From contig JANMDR010000084.1 of NCBI GenBank assembly GCA_031376425.1, forward strand, positions 1 through 47,598: DNA of 47,598 bases. The letters are read 5' to 3'. The notes under the pieces are model-generated. The model did not search any database. It had not been told where the DNA came from and was given only the letters and a program-made list of their open reading frames with translations. The position numbers and the translations under genes are program-made. Below are positions 47,586 to 47,598 of the stretch, one piece after another; the first letter of the stretch is position 1; each line of letters begins with the position of its first letter. Source of the stretch: JANMDR01 sp031376425. Lineage in GTDB: Bacteria; Pseudomonadota; Gammaproteobacteria; Burkholderiales; Usitatibacteraceae.

Positions 47586-47598
47586 ATCGGTAAGAAAA

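Overview
The window looks like a piece of a proteobacterial chromosome, most likely betaproteobacterial (Burkholderiales-like). The clues are alaS followed directly by a NudC-like Nudix gene, the surE-pcm-nlpD order, an isolated gspC, a rhombosortase with its target lipoprotein, DUF1993, WS/DGAT, and several short dispersed hairpin repeats typical of that group. Base composition is near-balanced overall, with a visibly more GC-rich stretch at the AraC-type gene (about 10.3-11.25 kb) and a more AT-rich stretch around 15.8-18.1 kb. I see no tRNA, rRNA or CRISPR array. The taxonomy is an inference from gene order, not from a marker search.

Layout. 0.1-9.4 kb is core-like: Nudix and alaS on the minus strand; then surE, pcm and nlpD on the plus strand (without the rpoS that often follows); then a TauE/SafE-type permease and a FecCD permease/ATPase pair. 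9.5-12.6 kb is accessory: a secreted VOC protein flanked by short direct repeats, an AraC-GyrI regulator, a toxin-antitoxin pair, and a decayed BrnT toxin. 12.6-15.8 kb is a minus-strand operon of a SnoaL-like protein, an extracytoplasmic solute-binding protein and GspC. 16.0-18.1 kb holds a two-gene unit: an exported protein with a phospholipase-A2-like Cys/His-Asp centre, overlapped by a lipoprotein. 18.2-23.2 kb carries an ArsC-like phosphatase homologue lacking its catalytic Cys, an IorAB-type molybdenum oxidoreductase, XdhC and a MocA-like enzyme. 23.2-26.8 kb holds rhombosortase, rhombotarget lipoprotein, VapBC and ParDE-like modules among REP-like repeats.

26.8-32.5 kb holds a RIO-type kinase and, divergently, the most unusual operon: a TPR-LicD fusion, an IspD/TarI-like nucleotidyltransferase and a RuBisCO-like protein whose coding regions overlap by 4 nt, followed by an MFS transporter. 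LicD proteins use CDP-activated donors and IspD/TarI enzymes make them, so the set may build and attach a phosphorylated polyol or similar group, with the RuBisCO-like protein acting on a keto-sugar phosphate. The last part is speculation.

32.6-37.5 kb holds a QseBC/PmrAB-type two-component system divergent from a second molybdenum oxidoreductase, with two PmrA-box-like sequences between them. 37.5-45.4 kb holds an SDR, an unknown protein, a VOC-like/cupin fusion, a trypsin-like protease with an FHA membrane partner, DUF1993, and a wax ester/diacylglycerol acyltransferase. From 45.4 kb the window becomes accessory again: two diverged copies of the 3' end of guaA flank a HigBA-type module, and an unrecognised minus-strand gene runs to, and probably beyond, the right edge.
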